Source: Sulfuritalea sp.
GTDB taxonomy: Bacteria > Pseudomonadota > Gammaproteobacteria > Burkholderiales > Rhodocyclaceae
Direction: 5' to 3'
NCBI RefSeq assembly: GCF_017302275.1
Contig: NZ_JAFLDR010000003.1
Coordinates: 104,913 to 168,912 of the forward strand
DNA: 64,000 bases
Below the pieces are notes generated by a model. It was not told the origin of the DNA. It ran no database searches and worked only from the letters and a program-made list of their open reading frames with translations. Position numbers and translations under genes: made by a program. Shown in pieces: positions 35,793 through 44,552 of this stretch. The stretch's first letter is position 1. Every line of letters starts with the position of its first letter.

Positions 35793-35899
35793 GAAACCGC
35801 TCTTGAAAGAATTGATGCAGGGGTAATTGTCGGGCAGAATCGGGTCGATACTCGGGTGGGTCGCCCATCCGCACAGACACTCGGCCAGGAGACCAAGCC

Positions 35900-36916
35900 A
35901 TGCGTCGCATTATATCTGCGCTGCTCATCAGCATTTCAAGCACCCTGGCCCTCGCCCAGGGTGCCCAGCCCCTGCAACTGGCCGATGGCGCGCCCGACCG
36001 GCACGTGGTGGTCGCCGGCGACACGCTGTGGAGCATCGCCGCCAAATTTCTCAAGGATCCCTATCGCTGGGGGGAACTGTGGAAGCTCAACGCCACGGAA
36101 ATCAAGAACCCGCAACGCATCTTTCCGGGCCAGGTCCTGGCGCTCGACCGCAGCGGCACCCAACCCCGGCTCAAGCTGGTGACGGTGAAGGAGCCGCGGC
36201 GCGAGTATGTCGAGCCGCTCAGGAAGGGCATTCCGTCGATTCCGCCGCAGGACATCGAACCCTTCCTCAGCGAACCGCGCGTGCTCGAACCCGGCGGACT
36301 CGCCAGCGCCCCGCGCGTCGTCGCGTTGCAGGGCGACCGAGTCATCGCCGGCTCCGGCGACACCATCTACACCACCGAAGTCACTGCCCAGCACAAGACC
36401 TGGCAACTGTTCCGCCAGGGCAAGCCGCTGCTCGACCCCGAAAGCGGGGAAACGCTGGGCCACGAAGCCGTCTATCTGGGCACCGCGCGCATGATCAAGG
36501 GCGGCGTGCCATCGAGCTTCCTGGTGACCTCCTCGGTCCAGGAAATCGTCCGGGACGACCGCCTGCTGGCCGCGCCGCGCCAGGACGTGGTCGACTACGT
36601 GCCGCGCGCACCGACCAAGCTGATCCGGGCCAAGATCCTCGGCATGTATTCCGGCGTCAGCTTCGGTGGGCCGCAATCGGTGGTGACGCTGAATCGCGGC
36701 AGGGCCGACGGCCTCGAACCTGGCCATGTGCTCGCCGCCGACGTCGCCGGCAAGGCGGTGGTGAACCGCTATCAGGGCGACCGCAGCGATTACCAGTTGC
36801 CCGATGCGCGCAACGGCCTGCTGTTCGTGTTCCGCGTGTTCGACCGTGTGTCCTACGCGCTGATCATGCATGCGACGCAGCCCATGTCGGTCGGCGATAC
36901 CGTGCGCACGCCCTGA
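35900..36916 (+). CDS. LysM domain exported protein
   Basis: 338 residues with AGGAG before the ATG. Signal peptide 1-19. One LysM domain at about 35-83 ([26 protein letters not shown], ending in PGQVL) should bind peptidoglycan. The rest (90-338) is a conserved region typical of the LysM protein encoded next to dprA in betaproteobacteria. Its function is unknown; a cell-wall role is inferred. A strong hairpin with TTCTT follows the stop before dprA. Confidence 0.9.
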   Translation: MRRIISALLISISSTLALAQGAQPLQLADGAPDRHVVVAGDTLWSIAAKFLKDPYRWGELWKLNATEIKNPQRIFPGQVLALDRSGTQPRLKLVTVKEPRREYVEPLRKGIPSIPPQDIEPFLSEPRVLEPGGLASAPRVVALQGDRVIAGSGDTIYTTEVTAQHKTWQLFRQGKPLLDPESGETLGHEAVYLGTARMIKGGVPSSFLVTSSVQEIVRDDRLLAAPRQDVVDYVPRAPTKLIRAKILGMYSGVSFGGPQSVVTLNRGRADGLEPGHVLAADVAGKAVVNRYQGDRSDYQLPDARNGLLFVFRVFDRVSYALIMHATQPMSVGDTVRTP

Positions 36917-36924
36917 CAAACAGC

Positions 36925-36952
36925 GTGGGCGCGCCCGCCGCGCCCACTTCTT
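36925..36952 (+). terminator. Terminator of the LysM gene
   Basis: A 9-bp stem GTGGGCGCG/CGCGCCCAC with a five-base loop followed by TTCTTG, 9 bases past the stop. Confidence 0.6.
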
Positions 36953-36967
36953 GCCCCTGAGAGCCGC

Positions 36968-38065
36968 ATGGCGGAAGATCGCCGAGAACTCGCCGCCTGG
37001 CTGCGCCTGACACTGACGCCGGGCATCGGCGGCGAAGCCAGGCGCAACCTGCTGAAATCCTTCGGCCTGCCATCGGCCATTTACGATGCCGGTCCGCGCC
37101 CGCTGGCGGCAGTGATCGATCCGGGCCTCGTCGAACACCTGCTGGCCCATGACTGCGGCGCCGCCATCGAGGCGGCACTGGCCTGGGCGGAACAAGCCGG
37201 CAACCGCCTGCTGACGCTGGCCGACGCGGACTATCCACAAAGCCTGCTGAGCGCGGACGACCCGCCGCTGCTGCTCTACGTCAAGGGGGACCCGGCAAGG
37301 CTGCGCCAGCCGATGCTGGCCATGGTCGGCAGCCGCAATGCGACGGCCCAGGGCCTGCGCGACGCGGAAGCTTTCGCCCGGACGCTGGGCGAAGCCGGGC
37401 TGACCATCGTCAGCGGCTTGGCGTTGGGCATCGATGCCGCCGCCCATCGCGGCGCGCTGGAATCCCCGGCGGGCACGGTGGCGGTGATCGGCACCGGAGC
37501 CGACCGGCTTTACCCGGCAAGCAACGAAGCGCTGGCGCGGCGTATCGCCGAGCAGGGAGTGGTGCTTGGCGAGTTCCCGCTGGGCACCCCGGCGCTGGCC
37601 ACCAACTTTCCGCGCCGCAACCGGATCATCGCCGGCCTCAGCCTGGGCTGCCTGGTGGTCGAGGCAGCGCCGAGGAGCGGCTCGCTGATCACGGCCCGGC
37701 TGGCTGCGGATAGCGGGCGCGAGGTTTTCGCGATTCCCGGCTCGATCCACTCACCGCTGTCGCGCGGCTGCCACCAGTTGATCCGCCAGGGGGCCAAGCT
37801 GGTCGAATCGGCACAGGACGTACTCGAGGAATTGCGTTGGCAGCCGGCCCCCGGCACGACGGCCCGCGGCAAGCCGAAAACAAGGACGGGGGACGTCGTG
37901 GAGGAGCAAGTACTCGCTGCGATGGGCGACGCACCCTGTGCGCTGGATGCCCTGGCGACCCGCTGCGGCTTGACGCCTGCCGCCCTTCTTGCCATGCTGC
38001 TGCCCATGGAACTTGAAGGGCGCATCGCGCAGCTGCCCGGCGGCCTCTACCAGAAACTCCACTAG
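36968..38065 (+). CDS. dprA: DNA processing protein DprA (Smf)
   Basis: 365 residues. An N-terminal helical domain, then the Rossmann-like core with AMVGSRNAT, GLTIVSGLALGIDAAAHRGAL and the KFPLG-type stretch NFPRRNRIIAGLS, and a C-terminal winged-helix-like region (about 305-365). DprA loads RecA on single-stranded DNA taken up during natural transformation. Its presence means uptake-linked recombination is at least encoded in part, which matters for reading the dispersed 22-bp repeat. smg follows after 73 bases. Confidence 0.95.
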   Translation: MAEDRRELAAWLRLTLTPGIGGEARRNLLKSFGLPSAIYDAGPRPLAAVIDPGLVEHLLAHDCGAAIEAALAWAEQAGNRLLTLADADYPQSLLSADDPPLLLYVKGDPARLRQPMLAMVGSRNATAQGLRDAEAFARTLGEAGLTIVSGLALGIDAAAHRGALESPAGTVAVIGTGADRLYPASNEALARRIAEQGVVLGEFPLGTPALATNFPRRNRIIAGLSLGCLVVEAAPRSGSLITARLAADSGREVFAIPGSIHSPLSRGCHQLIRQGAKLVESAQDVLEELRWQPAPGTTARGKPKTRTGDVVEEQVLAAMGDAPCALDALATRCGLTPAALLAMLLPMELEGRIAQLPGGLYQKLH

Positions 38066-38138
38066 AATCGTGACAGCTACCCTCCTCCGCAACGCGCCTC
38101 CAGCCTGACGTTTTACGTTCCACTCACCAACTCGACCA

Positions 38139-38627
38139 ATGATCGACATCCTGGTTTACCTGTTCGAGAACTACCTGCCCGACGCCTGCCCGGAACCTGA
38201 GGTACTGGCCAGGAAACTGTCGGCGGCCGGTTTCGGTTCCGACGATATCTCTGCCGCCCTGGCCTGGCTGGATGGCCTTGCCGGTCCGGAGGGGGGACGT
38301 TGCAGCCCGCCCGCGCTGGCCGGATCGATCAGGATCTACGGCGAGGAAGAACTGGATCGGCTGTCGACCGCCTGTCGCGGATTCATCTCCTTCCTGGAAC
38401 AGAACGGTGCAATCGACGCCTCCCTGCGCGAAGCCATCATCGAGCGTGCACTGGCCCTGCCTGATGACGAGATTACCCTGGACCGGCTCAAGGTCATCGT
38501 ACTCGCCGTGGTCTGGCGCTATCGCCACGAAGTCGATGCATTGATCCTCGAGGAACTGCTGGCCGAGGACGACGACGATGCCGATCAAGGGGCGGACGAG
38601 GACGTCACCCGCATTCTGCTCAACTGA
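38139..38627 (+). CDS. smg: Smg/DUF494 family protein
   Basis: 162 residues. The sequence opens MIDILVYLFENYLPD and contains the family's ALAWLDGLAG and acidic C terminus (EDDDDADQGADED). DUF494 (Smg) genes sit between dprA and a topoisomerase gene in many beta- and gammaproteobacteria, as here. The molecular role is unsettled. topB starts about 140 bases downstream after a C/G-rich hairpin. Confidence 0.92.
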   Translation: MIDILVYLFENYLPDACPEPEVLARKLSAAGFGSDDISAALAWLDGLAGPEGGRCSPPALAGSIRIYGEEELDRLSTACRGFISFLEQNGAIDASLREAIIERALALPDDEITLDRLKVIVLAVVWRYRHEVDALILEELLAEDDDDADQGADEDVTRILLN

Positions 38628-38729
38628 TTCCCGGCTTGCTTAATTGGGCGGGGCGCGCTTATGATGCGCCGCTCCCGAACGCCCACTTTGGCCCAATTGT
38701 TCCATTTCGAGCACCGCGAGCCCCCGTCA

Positions 38730-38750
38730 CCCCCTTTCCCGGAAAGGGGG
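38730..38750. repeat. C/G-rich intergenic hairpin (CCCCCTTT/AAAGGGGG)
   Basis: An 8-bp stem with a five-base loop between smg and topB, near-identical in arms to the fdnH-fdnI spacer hairpin. Confidence 0.55.
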
Positions 38751-38770
38751 CCGGGGGGAAAGCCAACACT

Positions 38771-41428
38771 ATGAAACAGCTCATCATTGCCGAGAAACCT
38801 TCTGTCGCCCAGGACATCGCCAAGGCACTGGGGGGCTTCGCCAAGACCGGCGACTACTTCGAAAGTGACGATTACGTCCTGTCCTCCGCCATCGGCCACC
38901 TTCTGGAATTGGCGGTACCCGAGGAATACGACGTCAAGCGCGGCAAGTGGAGCTTTGCCCATCTACCGGTGATTCCACCGCGTTTCGCGCTGAATCCGAT
39001 TGAAAAAACGCAGGAAAGACTGCGTTTGCTGACGCGCCTGGCCAAGCGCAAGGATGTCACCGGCCTGGTCAATGCCTGCGACGCCGGACGCGAGGGCGAG
39101 CTGATTTTCCGCTATGTCGCGCAACACGCGCTCGGCGCCAAGCAGAAACCCGTGCGCCGCCTCTGGCTCCAGTCGATGACCAGCACCGCGATCCGCGACG
39201 GCTTCGCGCATTTGCGCACCGACCAGGAAATGCTGCCGCTGGCCGATGCCGCGCGCTGCCGCTCGGAGGCCGACTGGCTGATCGGGATCAACGGCACGCG
39301 TGCCATGACCGCCTTCAACTCGAAGGAAGGCGGCTTCTACAAGACGCCGGTGGGCCGCGTGCAGACGCCGACCCTGGCCATCATGGTCGAACGCGAAAGC
39401 CGTATCCGGGCCTTTGTGTCACGCGATTACTGGGAAGTCGAAGGCGAATTCCAGTGCCTCGCCGGCACCTACCGCGGTCGCTGGTTCGACGAGAAATTCA
39501 AGAAGGCCGACGATGAACACGCCCGCGCCGAGCGCATCTGGGACAAGGCCCGGGCCGACGCCCTGCGCAAGAAATGCCTGGGCCAGCACGGTACGGTCGA
39601 AGAGGAAAGCAAACCCAAGACCGAAGCCTGCCCGATGCTCTACGACCTCACCTCGCTGCAGCGCGAGGCCAACGGCCGCTTTGGCTTTTCGGCAAAAAAC
39701 ACGCTGGGCATCGCCCAGGCACTGTACGAACGGCACAAGGTCCTGACCTACCCGCGGACCGACAGCCGCCACCTGCCCGAGGATTACATCGGCACTGTCA
39801 AGGAAACCCTGGCGGCGATGGCCGGAACGCCCTACGCGACCTTCGCCGGCGCCGTCCTCAAGAACGGCTGGGTGCATCCCAACAAGCGCATTTTCAACAA
39901 TGCCAAAGTGAGCGACCACTTCGCCATCATCCCCACCGGTGCGGCGCCCAAGAGCCTCTCCGAGCCGGAACAGAAGATCTACGACCTGGTCACCAAACGC
40001 TTTCTCGCCATCTTCTATCCGTCCGCCGAATACAACATCACCACCCGCATCACGCGCGTCGAAAAGGAAGCCTTCAAGACCGAGGGCAAGGTTCTCGTCA
40101 CGCCGGGTTGGCTGGCCGTATATGGCAAGGAGTCGCAGGAAACCCGTGAGGACGCCGGCGAGAACCCGACCCTGCCGCCACTGGAAAAGAACGAGCGCAT
40201 CTGGGCCAAGGATGTCGAAGTCAAGGCCAAGGCCACCCAGCCGCCGCCGCGCTTCACGGAAGCCACGCTGCTCACCGCCATGGAAGGCGCCGGCAAGCTG
40301 ATCGAGGACGAGGAACTGCGCGAAGCCATGTCCGAGCGCGGCCTTGGCACCCCCGCCACGCGTGCGGCGACGATCGAAGGCCTGCTGGCCGAGGAATACC
40401 TGCATCGCAACGGCCGCGAATTGCAGCCGACGGCCAAGGCGTTCTCGCTGCTGTTCGCGCTGGAGCAACTCAAGGTTGACGAAATCCGCTCGCCGGAACT
40501 GACCGGCGAATGGGAATTCAAGCTCAAGGAAATGGAACAGGGCCGCCTTGGCCGCGACGAGTTCATGAACCATATCGTGGACAAGACACGCGAGATGGTC
40601 GAGCGCATCAAGACCGGCGAATTCGCCGACCCCGACTTCGGCACCCTGAAGACACCCTGCCCACGCTGCGGCGCCAAGATCCACGAAGGCTACAAGCACT
40701 TCACCTGTGAACAGTGCGACTACAAATTGTGGAAGGTGGTTGCCAGTCGCCAATGGGAGTCCGCGGAAATCGACGAACTCCTGAAGAACCGCCAGGTCGG
40801 GCCCTTGCAGGGCTTCCGCAGCAAAATGGGGCGCCCGTTCGCCGCCATGATCCGGCTAAAGGACGACCACATGCCGGAATTCGACTTCGGCCAGTCGGAT
40901 GCCGACGCCGACGGCGAGGAAGTGGATTTCTCGACCCAGGAAAGCTTGGGCGCCTGCCCGAAATGCGGCGCCCGCGTCTTCGAACACGGCATGGCCTATG
41001 TCTGCGAAAAGGCCGTGGGTGTCGCCAAGGCCTGCGATTTCCGCTCCGGCAAGATCATCCTGCAGCAGGAAGTGGCGCGCAGCGACATGCAGAAGCTGCT
41101 GGCCACCGGACGCACCGACCTGCTCAAGGGTTTCATCTCGAACAAGACACGGCGCAAGTTCTCCGCCTTCCTGGTACGTGATCCGAAGACCGGCAAGGTC
41201 GGCTTCGAATTCGAACCGCGGGCGCCGAAGGCTGCGGCCAAGGTCGCCACCAAGACCGAGCCGGCGGCGAACGAACCCGTGCTGAAAAAGGCCGCCGCGA
41301 AGAAGCCGGTGGCCAAGAAGACCGCAAGCAAGACAGTCGGCGCTGGAGACACGGCGAAAAAAGCGGCGCCGAAGAAAACGGCGGCGAAAAAACCGGCAGC
41401 TAAGAATCCCGTCGCCAGGAAAACCTGA
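38771..41428 (+). CDS. topB: DNA topoisomerase III
   Basis: 885 residues from the ATG at 38771. Toprim domain with FIAEKPS-type start (LIIAEKPSVAQDIAKALGG) and the acidic motif NACDAGREGELIF. Catalytic Y327 is in LTYPRTDSRHLP. Two C-terminal zinc fingers are visible: CPRCGAKIHEG with CEQCDY, and CPKCGARVFEH with a second pair. It relaxes and decatenates DNA as a type IA enzyme. The last 55 residues are a Lys/Ala repeat tail like a histone H1 tail, interrupted by VGAGDTA, which is a copy of the dispersed 22-bp repeat (41335-41356). E. coli TopB is 653 residues; the extra length is the zinc fingers and tail. Confidence 0.95.
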   Translation: MKQLIIAEKPSVAQDIAKALGGFAKTGDYFESDDYVLSSAIGHLLELAVPEEYDVKRGKWSFAHLPVIPPRFALNPIEKTQERLRLLTRLAKRKDVTGLVNACDAGREGELIFRYVAQHALGAKQKPVRRLWLQSMTSTAIRDGFAHLRTDQEMLPLADAARCRSEADWLIGINGTRAMTAFNSKEGGFYKTPVGRVQTPTLAIMVERESRIRAFVSRDYWEVEGEFQCLAGTYRGRWFDEKFKKADDEHARAERIWDKARADALRKKCLGQHGTVEEESKPKTEACPMLYDLTSLQREANGRFGFSAKNTLGIAQALYERHKVLTYPRTDSRHLPEDYIGTVKETLAAMAGTPYATFAGAVLKNGWVHPNKRIFNNAKVSDHFAIIPTGAAPKSLSEPEQKIYDLVTKRFLAIFYPSAEYNITTRITRVEKEAFKTEGKVLVTPGWLAVYGKESQETREDAGENPTLPPLEKNERIWAKDVEVKAKATQPPPRFTEATLLTAMEGAGKLIEDEELREAMSERGLGTPATRAATIEGLLAEEYLHRNGRELQPTAKAFSLLFALEQLKVDEIRSPELTGEWEFKLKEMEQGRLGRDEFMNHIVDKTREMVERIKTGEFADPDFGTLKTPCPRCGAKIHEGYKHFTCEQCDYKLWKVVASRQWESAEIDELLKNRQVGPLQGFRSKMGRPFAAMIRLKDDHMPEFDFGQSDADADGEEVDFSTQESLGACPKCGARVFEHGMAYVCEKAVGVAKACDFRSGKIILQQEVARSDMQKLLATGRTDLLKGFISNKTRRKFSAFLVRDPKTGKVGFEFEPRAPKAAAKVATKTEPAANEPVLKKAAAKKPVAKKTASKTVGAGDTAKKAAPKKTAAKKPAAKNPVARKT
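41335..41356 (+). repeat. Dispersed 22-bp repeat, copy 7 (in the topB tail)
   Basis: One mismatch to the consensus. Read in frame as TVGAGDTA inside an otherwise Lys/Ala-rich tail. Confidence 0.85.
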
Positions 41429-42006
41429 TGCAGGAGCCGGCGACGCTCACCCGCGCCGTCCTCGACTTCTGGTTCCAGCCAGCCGGGGGCTATCGGCCGG
41501 AATGGTTCCGCAAGGATGAAGCCTTCGACGCGGCGATCCGCGAAGGCTTCGCCGCCGACGTCGAAGCGGCCCTGACCGGCACCTTGCCCGCCGCGGCATC
41601 CATTGAAGATCAACTGGCGCGCATCATCCTGCTCGACCAATTCACGCGCAACATGTTTCGCGGCACGGCACGCGCCTTTGCCGGCGACGCGCAGGCCCTG
41701 AAGCTGGCGACGGAACTGGTGGCCAGCGGCCGCGACAAGAACCTCGATCCCTGGCATCGCTGGTTCGTCTACCTGCCCTTCGAGCACAGCGAATCGCTCA
41801 TCGAGCAGGAACGCTCGGTGGCGCTGTACACGGCGCTGGCGCGGGAAACGCAGGCGCCGGCTTTCGATTCCGCGCTGGACTACGCCGGGAAGCATCGCGT
41901 CATCATCGCCCGCTTCGGCCGCTTCCCCCATCGCAACGCCATTCTTGGCCGCGAATCCTCGGCCGAGGAAATCGAATTCCTGAAACAGCCCGGCTCCGCT
42001 TTCTGA
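41428..42006 (+). CDS. DUF924 family protein
   Basis: 192 residues, start ATG overlapping the topB stop by one base (TGATG). The family pattern is clear: VLDFWFQP near residue 11, LARIILLDQFTRNMFRGTARAF near 65, and HRWFVYLPFEHSES near 110. DUF924 proteins are all-alpha, TPR-like and of unknown function. Overlap with topB indicates coupled translation and one transcript. Confidence 0.92.
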   Translation: MQEPATLTRAVLDFWFQPAGGYRPEWFRKDEAFDAAIREGFAADVEAALTGTLPAAASIEDQLARIILLDQFTRNMFRGTARAFAGDAQALKLATELVASGRDKNLDPWHRWFVYLPFEHSESLIEQERSVALYTALARETQAPAFDSALDYAGKHRVIIARFGRFPHRNAILGRESSAEEIEFLKQPGSAF

Positions 42007-42060
42007 TTCGGGTGCCAGACGCAGCCCGGCTGCGACAACGGATTCCCCCTGCTGGCAGCT

Positions 42061-42077
42061 CTACGTAGTTTCCGCGG
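42061..42077 (+). promoter_or_regulatory. Candidate regulator site CTACGTAG plus TTCCGCGG
   Basis: CTACGTAGTTTCCGCGG lies about 200 bases before the first chemoreceptor gene. The same palindrome with a matching flank (CTACGTAGATACCGCAG) lies at 53087-53103 beside the FixJ-type regulator gene. The gap 42007-42278 shows nothing else clear. Confidence 0.4.
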
Positions 42078-42278
42078 ATTTCTGCGCGATCCACGGATCG
42101 ATTTTCAGGCGCTATATCTTTTAGCATAGTTACGACCGCCTGGGAATTGCGCGCGGATCGCCGGGATATTCGATACCGGCCCGGTCACCCCTCCGTTTCC
42201 CCGTGCAAGACCCCCGGTTACGCGGCGCAACCGCGCTGTTCTGCGCCGCGTTCATAAACTCAAACAAGAAGGCACATC

Positions 42279-43928
42279 ATGTTCAACAATCTGAAACTCG
42301 GCACCAAGCTTGTCCTGGCATTTGGTCTCGTACTGATCCTGCTGATCGTGACGTCGGCGACGGGTTCGTTGCGGTTGATGGATTTGAGCAACAACACCGA
42401 GAACATAGCGAAGAACCTCTGGCCCAAAGTCGTGCTGCTGCAAGACGGGCTGGCCGGCGTCAATGAGATCGGCATCGCCGCGCGGGATGTTGCCCTGGCC
42501 ACCAGCCCGGATGCGCAGAACACGGCCAAGGCGCGAATTTTCGAAGGGCGCGCCGCCATCGCCAAAGCCTGGGACGCCCTCGGGCCGAAATTGGTTCAGC
42601 CCAGGGGCAAGGAAATGATGCAGGCGATTCTTCAGGTGCGGGAACGCTACGTCGCCGCCCAGAACCAGCTGATCAAGCTGGCCGAGGAAGGCAAAAAAGC
42701 CGAGGCCGTGGCCTTTCTGGACAACGAATTTCGCCCCGCCGCGACCGAGTATCGCAAACGCGTCAATGCCCTGATCAAGTACCAGGGTGATCAGCTCGAC
42801 GGTCTCGGCGCGGAGTCCGCAAAAACCGCGGAGAACGGCCTGGCAACGAACATTGCCCTTGGGATCATCGCCGCTCTGTTGGCGGTGGCCGCAGGCTGGC
42901 TCATTACCCACAGTGTCCTGCGGCAACTTGGCGGTGAGCCCGGTTACGTGAATGACGTTGTCCGGGCGGTAGCGGAGGGATATCTCACGGTCCCGGTGAA
43001 TCTCAGGTCCGGCGACGCAACGAGCCTGCTCGCCGGGATTCACAAGATGATCGGCACGCTTTCACATATCGTCGGCGAGGTCAAAGGCGCGTCCGACAGC
43101 CTGAACAATGCCGCCGGTCAAGTTTCCGCCACCGCGCAATCCCTCTCGCAGTCGAGTTCCGAGCAAGCCGCCAGCGTCGAAGAGACCACCGCCAGCATCG
43201 AGCAAATGACCGCCAGCATCACCCAGAACACCGAGAACGCCAAGGTCACCGACAACATGGCCACCAAGAGCTCGTCCGAGGCCGAACAGGGCGGCACGGC
43301 GGTCAAGGACACGGTCGAAGCCATGAAGTCCATCGCCGGCAAGATCGGCATCATCGACGACATCGCCTACCAGACCAACCTGCTGGCGCTCAATGCCGCC
43401 ATCGAAGCCGCCCGCGCGGGCGAGCACGGCAAGGGCTTTGCCGTGGTCGCCGCCGAAGTCAGGAAGCTGGCGGAGCGCAGCCAGGTCGCCGCCCAGGAGA
43501 TCGGGCAACTGGCCGGCTCCAGCGTCAAGCTGGCCGAGCAGGCCGGGAAACTCCTCGACGAAATGGTGCCCAGCATCCGCAAGACCTCCGACCTCGTCCA
43601 GGAGATTGCCGCCGCGAGCCAGGAGCAAAGCCAGGGCGTGGGCCAGATCAACGGCGCCATGGGGCAACTGAACAAGGCCACGCAGCAGAACGCCTCCTCC
43701 TCCGAGGAGCTCGCCGCCACGGCCGAGGAGATGGGCGGCCAGGCCGCGCAACTCCAGGAGCTGATGGAGTTCTTCAAGATCGAGCAGGGCAGCTCAAGAG
43801 TCGGCGCTGGCGGCACGGCGACCAGGCGCGCTCGCGGCCAGGCGCCGGCCGCTTCCGCGCGCGCGGTGAAGGCGAAGGCCGCGGCGATGGCCGAACCCGT
43901 CGCCAGTGGTGATTTCGAGCGCTTCTGA
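42279..43928 (+). CDS. Methyl-accepting chemotaxis protein with four-helix-bundle sensor
   Basis: 549 residues. Two membrane helices (about 11-31 and 188-208) enclose a periplasmic 4HB_MCP domain; a HAMP-like region leads to the coiled-coil signalling domain with the conserved hairpin tip region around [34 protein letters not shown]. The C terminus ends GDFERF, close to the xWxxF/xFxxF tether that binds CheR and CheB in other receptors. A dispersed-repeat copy (43799-43820, VGAGGTA) sits between the coiled coil and the tail. The signalling domain is nearly identical at DNA level with the next receptor. cheW follows. Confidence 0.93.
   Translation: MFNNLKLGTKLVLAFGLVLILLIVTSATGSLRLMDLSNNTENIAKNLWPKVVLLQDGLAGVNEIGIAARDVALATSPDAQNTAKARIFEGRAAIAKAWDALGPKLVQPRGKEMMQAILQVRERYVAAQNQLIKLAEEGKKAEAVAFLDNEFRPAATEYRKRVNALIKYQGDQLDGLGAESAKTAENGLATNIALGIIAALLAVAAGWLITHSVLRQLGGEPGYVNDVVRAVAEGYLTVPVNLRSGDATSLLAGIHKMIGTLSHIVGEVKGASDSLNNAAGQVSATAQSLSQSSSEQAASVEETTASIEQMTASITQNTENAKVTDNMATKSSSEAEQGGTAVKDTVEAMKSIAGKIGIIDDIAYQTNLLALNAAIEAARAGEHGKGFAVVAAEVRKLAERSQVAAQEIGQLAGSSVKLAEQAGKLLDEMVPSIRKTSDLVQEIAAASQEQSQGVGQINGAMGQLNKATQQNASSSEELAATAEEMGGQAAQLQELMEFFKIEQGSSRVGAGGTATRRARGQAPAASARAVKAKAAAMAEPVASGDFERF
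43212..43627 (+). repeat. Near-identical receptor signalling segment, copy A
   Basis: Matches 45834-46249 base by base over about 416 positions, with only about ten differences seen by eye, while the sensor halves of the two genes are unrelated. Confidence 0.85.
43799..43820 (+). repeat. Dispersed 22-bp repeat, copy 8 (in the receptor tail)
   Basis: One mismatch to the consensus. Read in frame as VGAGGTA. Confidence 0.8.
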
Positions 43929-43957
43929 GGCCAAGCCCCGACCAAGGAGATCGACAC

Positions 43958-44524
43958 ATGGGACAACTCGCACAACAATCGCCCGCCACGCGCGGCAAGC
44001 CGCCTCTGGTGGCGGCCGCGCTCGGCGGCGTCGACATCCGGCAGTACCTGACCTTCCAGCTCTCCGGCGAGATGTACGCCGTGGGCATCCTCAACGTCAA
44101 GGAGATCATCGAGTACGGCAGCCTCACCGAGATTCCGATGATGCCGGCCTTCATCCGCGGCGTGATCAACCTGCGCGGCGCGGTGGTGCCGGTGATCGAC
44201 CTCGCGGCGCGCTTCGGCGGCAGCCAGAGCGAGCAGTCGCGCCGCACCTGCATCGTCATCATCGAGCTGGTGACCGATGACGAACGCCACGACATCGGCA
44301 TCGTGGTCGATGCCGTGTCCGAAGTCCTCGAAGTGTCCGACGTCGACATCGAGCCGCCACCGGCCTTCGGCGCCAAGATCCGCGCCGACTTCATCGCCGG
44401 CATGGGCAAGATCGGCGGCAAGTTCGTGATCATCCTCGATATACGGAAGGTGCTCTCGGTCGATGAGATCGCGACCCTGGCCACGGTTTCCGACCACACC
44501 GCGAAAGTCGGCGCGGACGTTTGA
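43958..44524 (+). CDS. cheW: Chemotaxis coupling protein CheW
   Basis: 188 residues, AAGGAG before the ATG. One CheW domain: [21 protein letters not shown] near residue 28, [18 protein letters not shown] near 70 and the [13 protein letters not shown] stretch near 107. It links receptors to CheA. It lies between two receptor genes. Length is normal for the family with a short N-terminal lead ([16 protein letters not shown]). Confidence 0.95.
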   Translation: MGQLAQQSPATRGKPPLVAAALGGVDIRQYLTFQLSGEMYAVGILNVKEIIEYGSLTEIPMMPAFIRGVINLRGAVVPVIDLAARFGGSQSEQSRRTCIVIIELVTDDERHDIGIVVDAVSEVLEVSDVDIEPPPAFGAKIRADFIAGMGKIGGKFVIILDIRKVLSVDEIATLATVSDHTAKVGADV

Positions 44525-44552
44525 CACGTCAGAAGAATTGAGGGAGAAGACC

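Noticed and set aside
44507-44520. A ninth copy of the 22-bp repeat near the cheW end (AAAGTCGGCGC then GGACG).
   Set aside because: Only the first 9-11 bases match; it may be a decayed copy or chance.
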